From NCBI GenBank assembly GCA_030144725.1, contig JASKMD010000014.1, forward strand, positions 375,420-439,419: a DNA stretch of 64,000 nucleotides. The letters are read 5' to 3'. Below the pieces are notes generated by a model. It was not told where the DNA came from, made no database searches, and was given only the letters and a program-made list of their open reading frames with translations. Numbering within the stretch: position 1 is the stretch's first letter; the number at the start of each line of letters is the position of its first letter. This DNA comes from Haematococcus lacustris. Its lineage: Eukaryota > Chlorophyta > Chlorophyceae > Chlamydomonadales > Haematococcaceae. The position numbers and the translations under genes are program-made. Below, piece by piece: positions 20,065-30,544 of the stretch.

Positions 20065-20220
20065 CACTCGCGCCGATTAATAAAGATATGTGCGCCCGTC
20101 ATCCAATGTGACGGCTGTCAATTAGCTATGCACTCGCGCCGATGAAGGCCGGAAGTCACACACATCATTTCTCCCGGGAGGCATACCGCAGATAGCCCCA
20201 GGAAAGGCCGACTCATCGCC
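20065..20220. repeat. Duplicated left terminus of X5
   Basis: CACTCGCGCCGAT occurs at 20065 and again at 20131, the second followed by GAAGGCCGG and CGCAGATAGCCC like the X34/X12 ends. The first 66 bp look like an extra partial terminus. Confidence 0.5.
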
Positions 20221-20279
20221 GTTGTTGTCATTGAAAAACTCAATGTTCCTGCGATGTTATAACCATTTGAAAATCGAAA

Positions 20280-20622
20280 AAACCCTTCGCAAGGTCCTAC
20301 CGACCCTGCGCAAGGTCTTGGCGCATCGGTCTTTTGCAGGGTCCTGCCGACCAGTTGCAGGGTCCTGGCGACCATTTTACAGGGTCCTACTGACCATTTT
20401 ATAGGGTCCTGCAACCCTGTGCAGGGTCCTGGTGACCCTGTGCAGGGTCCTCGTGACCCTGTGCAGGGTCCTGCCGACCATTTCACAGGGTCCTACTGAC
20501 CATTTTACAGGGTCCTGCAACCCTGTGCAGGGTCCTGGTGCCCCTGTGCAAGGTCCTGGTGACCCTGTGCAGGGTCCTGCCGACCATTTTACGGGGTCCT
20601 GCTTACCATTTTACAGGCTGCA
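20280..20622. repeat. Subterminal repeat array of X5 (left)
   Basis: Repeats of CCCTGTGCAGGGTCCTGnTGA and CCATTTTACAGGGTCCTnC. They are related to, but diverged from, the X12/X34 CCCTGCACAAGGTC family. Confidence 0.8.
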
Positions 20623-20654
20623 TCTATTTCTATTACTATTTCATCGACTATTAC

Positions 20655-20862
20655 GTAGTAGATAGTGGAAGCGCCGGTAGTTTTAGGCGCCCTAAAAACG
20701 CGAGGCCGAGGCGCTGGAGCGTAACAGCTCGAGACCGAAGCCAGCAGCCGCGGAGCGTAGCGACGCGGCTGCTGGCTGAGGTCGAGAGCTGTTACGCTCC
20801 AGCGCCGAGACCTCGCCTTTTTCAACCAACTAAAACGGCCCTGGCGACTCCATTATCTAGTG
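20655..20862. mobile_element. Fold-back element, copy 2
   Basis: A near-palindrome of about 208 bp with outer arms GTAGATAGTGGAAGCGCC and inverted GGCGACTCCATTATCTA, and a core GCCGCGGAGCGTAGCGACGC. The right arm is slightly decayed. It is nearly identical in the core to copy 3 at 28233-28436. Confidence 0.75.
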
Positions 20863-21190
20863 TAATTGAGTTTTCCGTAGGCGAAGCTCTATTGGCGCGG
20901 CGAAGCCGCGCAATGTGATGCTTCTTGTCACCTGCGATGGTGTTGGCCGGCTGTTACGTGTTCGTTGGGAGCACTTTTTGTTAATACACCAGGTCGCTGC
21001 AGTTAACGATTCTTAAAACGAGGTCTATTAACGATTACAACTGAGTAAAACTCCATTACGTAGCACTCACGATAAACAAGGACCGGTCGCGATTGGACCG
21101 ACCATAGCTCTATGAAAACTAGAGTAGAAGGCCGTTCAAACGGTACAAGTCTTATGTAACTCCGTGCATCCGTTGCGACGCAAATTGGCC
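20863..21190. other. X5 interior, no gene seen
   Basis: Unique AT-richer sequence. The segment 21010-21063 (TTAAAACGAGGTC onward) is duplicated at 28437-28490. Confidence 0.6.
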
Positions 21191-21194
21191 GCGA

Positions 21195-21600
21195 ATTTCC
21201 AGAATTCGATATCAGCACAGATGTCGGTTGTCCTTAATCTGCACAGCTGCTGCAAGTTGACATCTGTACAGATGCAGGCGATGTCGACATCTGTGCAGCT
21301 GCGAGAAGTCAACATCTGCACAGATGTCGTATACCGCAACCAACATCTGTGCAGCTGCTGACGACGACATCTGCACAGATGTCGACTATTACATTCAATG
21401 CTTGGCTGTGCAGATGTTGACACCGACATCTGTGCAGCTGCTGACGACGACATCTGCACAGATGTCGACTATTACATTCAAGCCTTGGCTGTGCAGCTGT
21501 TGTCCGTAGCATCTGCACAGATGTCGACTATTACATTCGCGGCTTGGCTGTGCAGATGTCGTGGCTTCGTCTGCACAGATGTCGACTATTTCATCGACTA
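21195..21600. repeat. Palindromic minisatellite (CATCTGCACAGATG core)
   Basis: At least ten copies of the palindrome CATCTGYRCAGATG and half-forms such as CATCTGTGCAGCTGCTG, spaced by GTCGACTATTACATTC. A second array of the same core lies at 27045-27290. Confidence 0.85.
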
Positions 21601-21965
21601 TTACATCCGCAAAGCACATGCATTGACACCCAAACATCCAGCAAGACCTCGCTACATCCCCGCAAAACACATGTATTGACGACCAAACACCCCGTAACAC
21701 CTCGCTACACCCCCGCAAAACACATGTATTGACGACCCAACACCCCGCAACACCTCGCTACACCCCCGCAAAACACATGTATTGACGCTCAAACACCCCG
21801 CAACACCTCGCTACACCCCCGCAAAACACATGTATTGACGACCCAACACCCCGCAACACCTCGATACACCCCCGCAAAACACATGTATTGACGACCAAAC
21901 ACCCCGCAACACCCCCGCAAAACACATGCATTGACACTCAAACATTCCGCAACACCTCGCTACGG
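21601..21965. repeat. 53-bp minisatellite, first array
   Basis: About six units containing AAACACATGTATTGACGACC and CACCTCGCTACACCCCCGC; unit starts are 53 bp apart (21669, 21722, 21775). It recurs at 28485-28760. Confidence 0.9.
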
Positions 21966-22120
21966 GACTTGCAAGCACATGTCTCGATGCACCATCACTC
22001 CACAACACCAGTATATGGAAATGCTAAGCACATGCATTGATGCACCCAATGACCGCAACACCCCCCTACGATGTGACAAGGTAGCAACGACACAACACAA
22101 CAACAAGGTGACACCACACA

Positions 22121-22364
22121 CCATCACCATCACCATCACCATCACCATCACCATCACCATCACCATCACCATCACCATCACCATCACCATCACCATCACC
22201 ATCACCATCACCATCACCATCACCATCACCATCACCATCACCATCACCATCACCATCACCATCACCATCACCATCACCATCACCATCACCATCACCATCA
22301 CCATCACCATCACCATCACCACACCACACCACACCACACCACACCACACCACACCACACCACAA
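22121..22364. repeat. (CATCAC)n followed by (ACACC)n microsatellites
   Basis: About 33 hexamers (22121-22319) pass directly into ACACC pentamers (22320-22364). A short version is at 28940-28980. Thr/Ile and Asp/Gly open frames here are artefacts. Confidence 0.95.
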
Positions 22365-22564
22365 CCCAACAAGGTGACAACACAACAACATCGCAGCAAG
22401 GCGGCAAGATGACGAGGACAACAAGCACGGGCTGACAACCACCCAAGCGCTCAGCTATCCCTTTTGTAAGGGATGGGTAGGGTCATTGTGGTGTGTGGGC
22501 ATGGCATGGCCAGGGTGGGCAGGGTGGGCTGCTACTCCAAGCTGCCCGCTCCAGGTTGCCCGCT

Positions 22565-22690
22565 CCAGGTTGCTACGCCAAGGGTAGGGTAGGGAGAGGG
22601 CTACTACGCCAAGGGTAGAGTAGGGAGAGGGCTGCTACGCCAAGGGTAGGGTAGGGAGAGGGCTGCTACGCCAAGGGTAGGGTAGGGAGA
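22565..22690. repeat. About 31-bp tandem repeat
   Basis: Four copies of GCTACGCCAAGGGTAGGGTA followed by GGGAGAGG. The paralogous module at 29247-29305 has two. Confidence 0.85.
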
Positions 22691-22820
22691 GGGCTGCAGC
22701 GTGTGTCGTGGGGCGGGGGGTGGGAAAGGCGGGAGGTAGGTGGGGTGCCAGGCTTGGAGGTGGTGGGACAGGGATGGGAAGGGGGAAGGGGGGGGAAGGG
22801 GGGAGGGCTGACCATTGGAC

Positions 22821-22894
22821 CTGCAGTAAACAAGGAGCAACTTTGCGGTTAGGCTGGGCATCGGACTACTCATGTGCAAGGGCTGGCCACTCAC
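22821..22894 (-). other. Recurrent intron-like cassette, copy d
   Basis: 74 bp on the minus strand, GTGAGTGGCCAGCC to GTTTACTGCAG, followed by GTCCAATGGTCAGC. It is nearly identical to copy g. Confidence 0.55.
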
Positions 22895-23006
22895 ACTTTG
22901 CTAGCGCCACTTCTATACCTACCTGGCAGCGCCTCCATGGCTGCAGCTCCTGGCTGCTCCTGCGCTCCATGCGCCTGCTTCTTGTGGTAGGGTGATGGAG
23001 GAGGTG

Positions 23007-23133
23007 GTGGGGGTGGGGGTGGGGGTGGGGGTGGGGGTGGGGGTGGGGGTGGGGGTGGGGGTGGGGGTGGGGGTGGGGGTGGGGGTGGGGGTGGGGGTGG
23101 GGGTGGGGGTGGGGGTGGGGGTGGGGGTGGGGG
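23007..23133 (+). repeat. (GGGGGT)n microsatellite
   Basis: About 20 hexamers with the G-rich strand plus. It lies between cassettes d and e. Confidence 0.95.
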
Positions 23134-23147
23134 ATGGCCAGTAGAAT

Positions 23148-23219
23148 CTGCAAACAACAACAAGGGCATGACAGGCGGTCAGAGTTGGGACCACACAGTT
23201 GCAAGGGCTCGCCACTCAC
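23148..23219 (-). other. Recurrent intron-like cassette, copy e
   Basis: 72 bp on the minus strand, GTGAGTGGCGAGCC to TTGTTTGCAG. Confidence 0.5.
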
Positions 23220-23260
23220 AATTTGTTGGGTGGAGTGTGTGAAAGAAGGAGGGATTTGGC

Positions 23261-23824
23261 TGGGCTGGGCTGGGCTGGGCTGGGCTGGGCTGGGCTGGGC
23301 TGGGCTGGGCTGGGCTGGGCTGGGCTGGGCTGGGCTGGGCTGGGCTGGGCTGGGCTGGGCTGGGCTGGGCTGGGCTGGGCTGGGCTGGGCTGGGCTGGGC
23401 TGGGCTGGGCTGGGCTGGGCTGGGCTGGGCTGGGCTGGGCTGGGCTGGGCTGGGCTGGGCTGGGCTGGGCTGGGCTGGGCTGGGCTGGGCTGGGCTGGGC
23501 TGGGCTGGGCTGGGCTGGGCTGGGCTGGGCTGGGCTGGGCTGGGCTGGGCTGGGCTGGGCTGGGCTGGGCTGGGCTGGGCTGGGCTGGGCTGGGCTGGGC
23601 TGGGCTGGGCTGGGCTGGGCTGGGCTGGGCTGGGCTGGGCTGGGCTGGGCTGGGCTGGGCTGGGCTGGGCTGGGCTGGGCTGGGCTGGGCTGGGCTGGGC
23701 TGGGCTGGGCTGGGCTGGGCTGGGCTGGGCTGGGCTGGGCTGGGCTGGGCTGGGCTGGGCTGGGCTGGGCTGGGCTGGGCTGGGCTGGGCTGGGCTGGGC
23801 TGGGCTGGGCTGGGCTGGGCTGGG
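23261..23824 (+). repeat. (TGGGC)n array 1
   Basis: 112 uninterrupted pentamers. The G-rich strand is plus and has the GGGnnGGGnnGGGnnGGG form able to make G-quadruplexes. All six frames are open because a 5-bp unit never makes a stop, so the long GLGWA or PSPAQ frames are not genes. Confidence 0.97.
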
Positions 23825-23849
23825 GAAGGGGAGGTTGGGACCAATGAAC

Positions 23850-23924
23850 CTGCAGCAATTCAGTGGTTGGCAAATAGTCAGGCAAGGTACTTGGAGCCAC
23901 ATGACTGCAAGATTACATACTCAC
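23850..23924 (-). other. Recurrent intron-like cassette, copy f
   Basis: 75 bp on the minus strand, GTGAGTATGTAATC to GAATTGCTGCAG. It closely resembles copy h (32350-32424), including GTGGCTCCAAGTACCTTGCC. Confidence 0.5.
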
Positions 23925-24327
23925 CATACCATGTGGGTGCACCCACCTTTGTTTCAAGTGCACCAGCCTCGTCTCATGCATGGCTCCTGACCACCTCCGG
24001 GCTCCTCCACTCCTCTTCCGCTCCGTCTCACAGGCTTCCGGCTACGTGTCCTAGTTGCACCTCATGCATTCGCCGCAGCTCTGCATCGCTGCACCTCCTT
24101 CCGTTTTCTGTCGCTATATCTTGATCCTATCGCTTAACCTGATGGCATCTGGTCGCCTGAGCGGCTGGCTGGCTCGTAGCTAGCCTTTTGGCGACGATTT
24201 TTGTTGGCTGCTCCTGGCTGCTCATTGCTGCTATATGGGGCAATTTAAGCTCCTTCGCGGTTCCTTGGCTTCCTTCGCGCCACCTTTGCGAAAACGTCAT
24301 GCAGATATCACACAGATTGTTGAATAA

Positions 24328-24430
24328 GGCCCCGTTTCCAATGGCCCGGAGTTGGAGTTGGAGTTGGCACTTTTTGGACTCCAACTCCGGCCGTTTCCAA
24401 TGCGCTTTGGCCCGGAGTTGGAGTTGGACA
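24328..24430. repeat. Harbinger-type TIR, left
   Basis: GGCCCCGTTTCCAATGGC followed by GGAGTTGGAGTTGGAGTTGG, then a second inverted and direct set to about 24430. Confidence 0.85.
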
Positions 24431-24843
24431 TGTCTCGACTTAGACTTAGAGCCGCTGCTCATTTGTGCTCCGCCCATTTGTGCTGCTAGCTGCGATGGAT
24501 GCGATTGAAGTGAATAACGCGAGGGACATGCGGCGCCGCACTGCCCGCCGACCAGCTGAGTTAGTGCGGGGTGAGAGCATCAGAGATGCTCATGTTTTGC
24601 TGGGTCGGCACCGTTGAAGAGGGTAAACCCTTGCTCGAGTTACGATGTAACAATGATGTACATGCCATGACGGATGGCACTGAAATGGGCGTCGTATTAG
24701 TTACAAGCAACACACTCTATATCCAGAACATCGTATTAGTTAGCAGCAACACACTCTATATCCAGAACCTACTCCAACTCTAGTAGACATGTTGTTAAAG
24801 TGGGTCACAGAAAGTCCCGAACCCCTAGCTACACCTCTATGGG

Positions 24844-26701
24844 TTAGACGGGAACAGGTGCTTCTCGATGTAGGCGAAGTCCGCCTGGGTGCCAGGTACA
24901 TAGCCCTGTGAGAGGCTGGCTCCTGGGGTGATAGGAGCTAGAGGGCTCCCACCAATGGCCCCGCCCAGGGAGCCCTGCATGTACCCCTGCCAGCCCATGT
25001 TGAGCCCCACCCGGCTGAGTGGACCATGCTGAAGACATAGCCACTGCTGCAGCACAAGCTTCAGCTGCATTCCCAGTTCTTGGTGCAATCACCCGCAGTG
25101 GCGGTTGCTGGGGCTGCAGCTGCTGGGGCTGTTGAAGCAGTTGCTGCCACAGGGGTTGTTGCGGCTGCAGCTGTGAGTGTTGCTGGCCTTGCAGCCGGTC
25201 AGTCTGCCCTGCCAGTGCGGCAGCTGGGCGCTTGATTGCACCCTTGGCCTTGCCACCAACCCTCCCTGCAGCTGCACGGTCTGCCCTCCCAGCAGCTGCA
25301 GGGTCTGCCCTCCTAGCAGCTGCAGGGTCTGCCCTCCCAACAGCTGCAGCGTCTGCCCTCCCAACAGCTGCAGGGTCTGCCCTCCCATCTGCTGCAGGGT
25401 CTGCCCTCCCAGCTGCTGCAGGGGCTGCCCTCCCAGCTGCTGCAGGAATGGGGAATGGGGTGTGGGAAATCGAAACATGGCATGAGATCACATACTTGTT
25501 GCGGTGAAAATCATCTTGCGGTACATGTCCACCCTGTCCCGCAACGACGTGACCTCCTGGGTGAGGCGGTCAATGTGTTGGGCTGCAGTCATGCCTCTGA
25601 TGGCTCCTGCAATCTCAGAGGCACCGTGCTGGACAGGACGATCCTGCTGGCGCCCCCTCGACCGCTTCAGGAGCTGATGAGGTGCCACGACATTGGCTTT
25701 GGTGGAAGCAGGGTCCTGTGCACATGTGGGGTCAAGACAACTTGTGGGGTGAAGACAACATGTGTGGCACATGCGAGGCGCAAGTCAACCAATGCATACT
25801 CACATCTGCCCAGATCTCATTGCGCCCCCTTCGCTGCTCTGCCACTTGCTGCCTTGACTCATCATCAAGCTCATCCTCGTCTTCATCCTCACCACGTGTG
25901 AGGTCTGTCACCGCATGGCCGTGGGTACGTTGCACCTAGCACCAAAAAGCAAGATAGGGAGTATAGTAGGTCAGCAATGACTGTCAGACAAGGTGGCACC
26001 AACTACCTTGCTAGACTGAGAGCTGGACTGCTACATGATGTACCTTTTGCACTCCAGCCGCCAAGGTAAAATCGGGATTGAAGGCTTTGTCAGCTACGAC
26101 GATTGACAGCATGATGTCGTACACCTACACAACATTGCTGACTAGGTTGATGCCATGTTTAGAGGTACTATACCCCAACCATATATCCCTAACCTGCAAC
26201 GAAGCTCACAACTCACCTCGCGGGTGGGGGTCATCTTGTTTATGTTGCCCTTGGTACAGCCCCTGATGACAGTCAACTTCTCATCCCTTGACAGATTGAA
26301 GAAGGCATAAGGCTCAGGACCACCTGGGTATTGCAACGACAAATGCCTGCACTTCATCAACACCTAAGCATTTGTACAATGCCAGAGCTATGCCACTTGT
26401 ACTTACTTAGCGCCTTGTGATACGCGTAGACGGCCTGACATCCCCGTTTCATGTAATCAAGCCTGCCAAGAGCTTGCTGCGATGACATCGTGCGGCCCAG
26501 TGCCACACTCTGCTTCTGGGCCTCACCAGCCAAGAGGTCCCCCAGGTTGAAGTTAGGCTTGCCAGCGCACTCGGCAACGCACTTGACAGCGAGGGACGCG
26601 AAGATGTTGTCCTCCTGCGATGTCCACCTATTAGTACGCGTGCCGGAGCCAGAAGCTGCTGCTGCACCACCACCATCATCAGACGAGCTAAGGATTTCCA
26701 T
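24844..26701 (-). CDS. Myb/SANT-like protein of the Harbinger-type element (six exons)
   Basis: Spliced model on the minus strand: exons 26701-26403, 26346-26217, 26124-26044, 25935-25804, 25715-25496 and 25439-24844. All introns are GT-AG and the frame is kept throughout, giving about 485 residues. Residues about 25-100 form a Myb/SANT-like DNA-binding domain (NRWTSQEDNIFASL; QQALGRLDYMKRGCQAVYAY). An acidic stretch, EDEDEDELDDES, lies in exon 4. A coiled coil, LTQEVTSLRDRVDMYRKM, is in exon 5. Exon 6 has seven Ala/Gly/Arg-Ala-Asp repeats, then a Gln-rich tail. PIF/Harbinger elements commonly encode such a protein, which helps the transposase enter the nucleus and bind ends. The exon 6 start is the least certain junction. 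Confidence 0.7.
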
Positions 26702-26965
26702 GAAATGTCCGACTCCAACTCCAACTCCGCACTCCGGGGGGGGGGGGGGGGCTGGAGTCCTGGGGACTCCGCTGAGTCGATTTGGAGTCGATTTGGAGTC
26801 CCAACTCCAACTCCGGACTCCGCGGTTGGAAATGGCGGAGTTGGAGTCGGCGGTTGGGCTGGTGGTTAGTGCTGCTGGCGACTCCGCGAGGACTCCAACT
26901 CCAACTCCAAGCACTCCAACTCCAACTCCAACTCCAACTCCAACTCCGCCATTGGAAACGGGGCC
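26700..26965. repeat. Harbinger-type TIR and subterminal (CCAACT)n, right
   Basis: Repeated CTCCAACTCCAACTCC blocks and a G-run (26738-26750) lead to the terminal CCATTGGAAACGGGGCC. Confidence 0.85.
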
Positions 26966-27044
26966 TAATGGAAGAGTCTTGATTCCTTCGCGGTGACTTT
27001 GCTTCCTTCGCGGTGCCTTTGCGTAACCTTTATGCAAGCCTTTT

Positions 27045-27290
27045 CTTCATGTGCACAGCTGCACTACTTGGCATCTGTGCAGATGTCGAGGTATGCATCT
27101 GTGCAGATGTCGACATTGTCGGCATCTGCACAGATGTCGCCCTTGAATTAAACCGGCATCTGCACAGATGTCGCCCTTTTATGCATCTGCACAGATTTAA
27201 TAACCGGCATCTGCACAGATGTCGCCCTTATTAGCAACTGCACAGATGTCGCCCTTGAATTATAACCGGCATCTGCACAAGGGCACAGTA
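27045..27290. repeat. Palindromic minisatellite, second array
   Basis: Six or more GCATCTGCACAGATGTCGCC units (23 bp and longer). Its right edge overlaps the end of the unknown gene at 27260, suggesting the array replaced or truncated that gene's 3' part. Confidence 0.85.
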
Positions 27291-28107
27291 ATGCCATCAG
27301 CATAAGAGCCCTTCAGGTCAGCCTCAAAGAAAAAGGCAAATGTGCTCTTCATCAAAGACTTTTCTGTTGCATCAGTCTTTGGGCAGACCGTGCTGTGAAG
27401 CTGAGCCTTAGCAATAGAGGGATCCATGGCCATCATTTGATAGCGAGACACATCTGCAAACAACAACATAAAGCACCAAGTAACCGTCCAACAAGGCAGA
27501 ATCCATACCATCAAATACAAGGATACATACCATTAGATGCTACAGGAGGAGAGCCTCTAGGAGCACTTGGGCCAGCTTGCTCATTATCTATGAGACATCA
27601 GAACAACAGAGGTGAACTAACAACACCCAAGCTGTTGGAGAGACGCGATACATACCTGTAGGCAGAGCAGCCCCGCGAATGTCAGGTCCAGCCTTCAAAG
27701 GGAAGCGGGCGACGGTCCTGCCAAAGCCTACAAACCAAACAATATAGAGCAATGGACAGCGAACAAACACAATCAGGGCGTACAAAGAAGCAATGCGAAA
27801 CATACTCGGAAAGAAAGGAGGACGAACACGCGCAGATGGAAGTCTTCCATCAGAAGGGTCACCTGCAGGGCGAGAAGGGTCACCTGCAGGGCAAAGAATA
27901 GTGGTTTCAGTGCCAGCGAGGAATCAAGACCGTACAAAAGGGCCGTACACACGGAAGCAAACCTGGAGGAGGAGCATTCACGTCGGGCATAAGGTTGAAT
28001 ACACCAAGCGTAAGGGGCTCATCATCACAGTCGCCGTCCACCACGTCTGCTTCCTCTTCGTCGTAGTCCTCAGCTGGCGTAGGCCCAAGGAACGAGTGTT
28101 GAGACAT
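27260..28107 (-). CDS. Unknown five-exon gene, probably 3'-truncated
   Basis: Spliced model on the minus strand: exons 28107-27963, 27883-27806, 27727-27656, 27587-27531 and 27453-27260. All four introns are GT-AG (GTATGT donors in three) and all are phase 1, giving 181 residues. It starts MSQHSFLGPTPAEDYDEEEA, is acidic, then Pro-rich, and ends with a conserved-looking module, DPSIAKAQLHSTVCPKT followed by FAFFFEADLKGSYADG. I do not recognise the family. A relative with the same exon phase is in the 15009-16484 element. The last residues come from the CATCTGCACAGATG minisatellite, so the natural C-terminus is missing. A 21-bp duplication in exon 2 leaves two possible in-frame acceptors. Confidence 0.6.
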
Positions 28108-28232
28108 ACCGCAATAGATTGAAGCACCAATCCCCCGATGAACAGCAGCTATCACACATTGAAAAGTGACATTTGCAAAGCGCGGCTTCGCCGCGCATCG
28201 GGCTCTAAGAACGCACAAAAACGGAACTAAAT

Positions 28233-28436
28233 TAGATAGTGGAAGCGCCCGGGGCGTTTTAGTCCCCCAAAAACACTCGGCCTCGGCGCTGGAGCGTAAC
28301 AGCTCTCGACCTCAGCCAGCAGCCGCGTCGCTACGCTCCGCGGCTGCTGGCTTCGGTCTCGAGCTGTTACGCTCCAGCGCCTCGGCCTCGCGTTTTTAGG
28401 GCGCCTAAAACTACCGGCGCTTCCACTATCTACTAC
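28233..28436. mobile_element. Fold-back element, copy 3
   Basis: A near-perfect palindrome of 204 bp. Outer arms TAGATAGTGGAAGCGCC and inverted GGCGCTTCCACTATCTA; core GCCGCGTCGCTACGCTCCGC is the reverse complement of the cores of copies 1 and 2. Confidence 0.85.
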
Positions 28437-28479
28437 TTAAAACGAGGTCTATTAACGATTACAACTGAGTAAAACTCAA

Positions 28480-28765
28480 TTACATCCGCAAAACACATTG
28501 ACACCCAAACATCCCGCAAGACCTCGCTACACCCCCGCAAAACACATGTATTGACGACCAAACACCCCGCAACACCTCGCTACACCCCCGCAAAACACAT
28601 GTATTGACGACCAAACACCCCGCAACACCTCGCTACACCCCCGCAAAACACATGTATTGACGACCAAACACCCCGCAACACCTCGCTACACCCCCGCAAA
28701 ACACATGTATCGACACCCAAACACCCCGTAACATCCCCGCAAAACACATGTTTGGACACCCAAGA
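28480..28765. repeat. 53-bp minisatellite, second array
   Basis: About five units of the same repeat as 21601-21965, with the same left flank (ACTGAGTAAAACTC). It is part of a duplicated module. Confidence 0.9.
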
Positions 28766-29456
28766 ATCCCGCAACACCTCGCTACGGGACTCGCAAGCAC
28801 ATGTCTCGATGCACCATCACTCCACAACACCTCAACATGGAAATGTTAAGCACACGCATTGATGCACCCAATGACCGCAACACCCCCCTACGATGTGACA
28901 AGGTAGCAACGACACGACAACAAGAAGGTGACACCACACACCATCACCATCACCATCACCACCATCACCATCACCCACACCATCATGGTGACAACACAAC
29001 ATCGCAAGAACCTCCTCTAAGGTGCTCCCGCTATCCTTCACCCACCACACTACCATTGACTCCCACCTACCACTCCTATGCCATGTCGCACAACAAGCAC
29101 GGGCTGACAACCAATCAAGTGCTCAGCTATCCCTTTTGAGAGGGAAGGGACGGGTCATTGTGGTGTGTGGTCTTGGCATGGCCAAGGTGGGCTGGGTGGG
29201 CTGCTACTCCAAACTGCCCGCTCCAGGTTGCCCGCTCCAGGTTGCTACGCCAAAGGTAGGGTAGGGAGAGGGCTGCTACGCCAAGGGTAGGGAAGGGAGA
29301 GGGCTGCAGCGTGTGTCGTGGGGTGGGGGTTGGGAAAGGGGGGAGGTAGGTGGGGAGGCAGACTTGGAGGTGGTGGGACAGGGTAGGGAAGGGGGAAGGG
29401 GGAAGGGGGAAGGGTAAAGGAGGAAGGGGGGAAGGTGGGAGGACTGACCGTGGGAC

Positions 29457-29530
29457 CTGCAGTAAACAAGGGGCATCTTTGCGGTTAGGCTGGGCAGCGG
29501 ACCACTCATGTGCAAGGGCTGGCCACTCAC
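29457..29530 (-). other. Recurrent intron-like cassette, copy g
   Basis: 74 bp on the minus strand, GTGAGTGGCCAGCC to GTTTACTGCAG, followed by GTCCCACGGTCAG. It is the paralogue of copy d in the duplicated module. Confidence 0.55.
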
Positions 29531-29655
29531 AGTTTGCTAGCGCCTCTTCCATACCTACTTGGCATCGCCTTCATGGCTGCCGCTCCTGGCTGCTCCTGCG
29601 CTCCATGCACTGGGCTCCATGCTCCATGCTCCATGCAGTATGCTCCTGCGCTCCA

Positions 29656-30544
29656 TGGGCTGGGCTGGGCTGGGCTGGGCTGGGCTGGGCTGGGCTGGGC
29701 TGGGCTGGGCTGGGCTGGGCTGGGCTGGGCTGGGCTGGGCTGGGCTGGGCTGGGCTGGGCTGGGCTGGGCTGGGCTGGGCTGGGCTGGGCTGGGCTGGGC
29801 TGGGCTGGGCTGGGCTGGGCTGGGCTGGGCTGGGCTGGGCTGGGCTGGGCTGGGCTGGGCTGGGCTGGGCTGGGCTGGGCTGGGCTGGGCTGGGCTGGGC
29901 TGGGCTGGGCTGGGCTGGGCTGGGCTGGGCTGGGCTGGGCTGGGCTGGGCTGGGCTGGGCTGGGCTGGGCTGGGCTGGGCTGGGCTGGGCTGGGCTGGGC
30001 TGGGCTGGGCTGGGCTGGGCTGGGCTGGGCTGGGCTGGGCTGGGCTGGGCTGGGCTGGGCTGGGCTGGGCTGGGCTGGGCTGGGCTGGGCTGGGCTGGGC
30101 TGGGCTGGGCTGGGCTGGGCTGGGCTGGGCTGGGCTGGGCTGGGCTGGGCTGGGCTGGGCTGGGCTGGGCTGGGCTGGGCTGGGCTGGGCTGGGCTGGGC
30201 TGGGCTGGGCTGGGCTGGGCTGGGCTGGGCTGGGCTGGGCTGGGCTGGGCTGGGCTGGGCTGGGCTGGGCTGGGCTGGGCTGGGCTGGGCTGGGCTGGGC
30301 TGGGCTGGGCTGGGCTGGGCTGGGCTGGGCTGGGCTGGGCTGGGCTGGGCTGGGCTGGGCTGGGCTGGGCTGGGCTGGGCTGGGCTGGGCTGGGCTGGGC
30401 TGGGCTGGGCTGGGCTGGGCTGGGCTGGGCTGGGCTGGGCTGGGCTGGGCTGGGCTGGGCTGGGCTGGGCTGGGCTGGGCTGGGCTGGGCTGGGCTGGGC
30501 TGGGCTGGGCTGGGCTGGGCTGGGCTGGGCTGGGCTGGGCTGGG
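29656..30544 (+). repeat. (TGGGC)n array 2
   Basis: 177 uninterrupted pentamers, G-rich on plus. It is followed by GGATTGGAAGGTGGTGGTGG, the same sequence that follows the large array on the minus strand at 35140-35185. Confidence 0.97.

Larger units (their letters stand above)
24328..26965 (-). mobile_element. PIF/Harbinger-type element (2,638 bp)
   Basis: Terminal inverted repeats GGCCCCGTTTCCAATGGC, then tandem GGAGTT units, at both ends (24328 on plus and 26965 on minus). TAA lies on each side (24325-24327, 26966-26968), the classic PIF/Harbinger 3-bp target. It carries one multi-exon Myb/SANT-like gene on the minus strand. I find no DDE transposase reading frame, so it is probably a non-autonomous copy or one that lost its second gene. 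It is inserted in an X5 module whose empty paralogue is at about 32.8-33.1 kb. Confidence 0.85.

Noticed and set aside
21195..21600. Possible CRISPR-like array
   Set aside because: Spacers are themselves repeated, the host is eukaryotic and there are no cas genes; it is a minisatellite.
22066..22446. Met-Val, Asp-Gly and Thr-Ile repeat frames
   Set aside because: They follow from the CATCAC hexamer in each frame.
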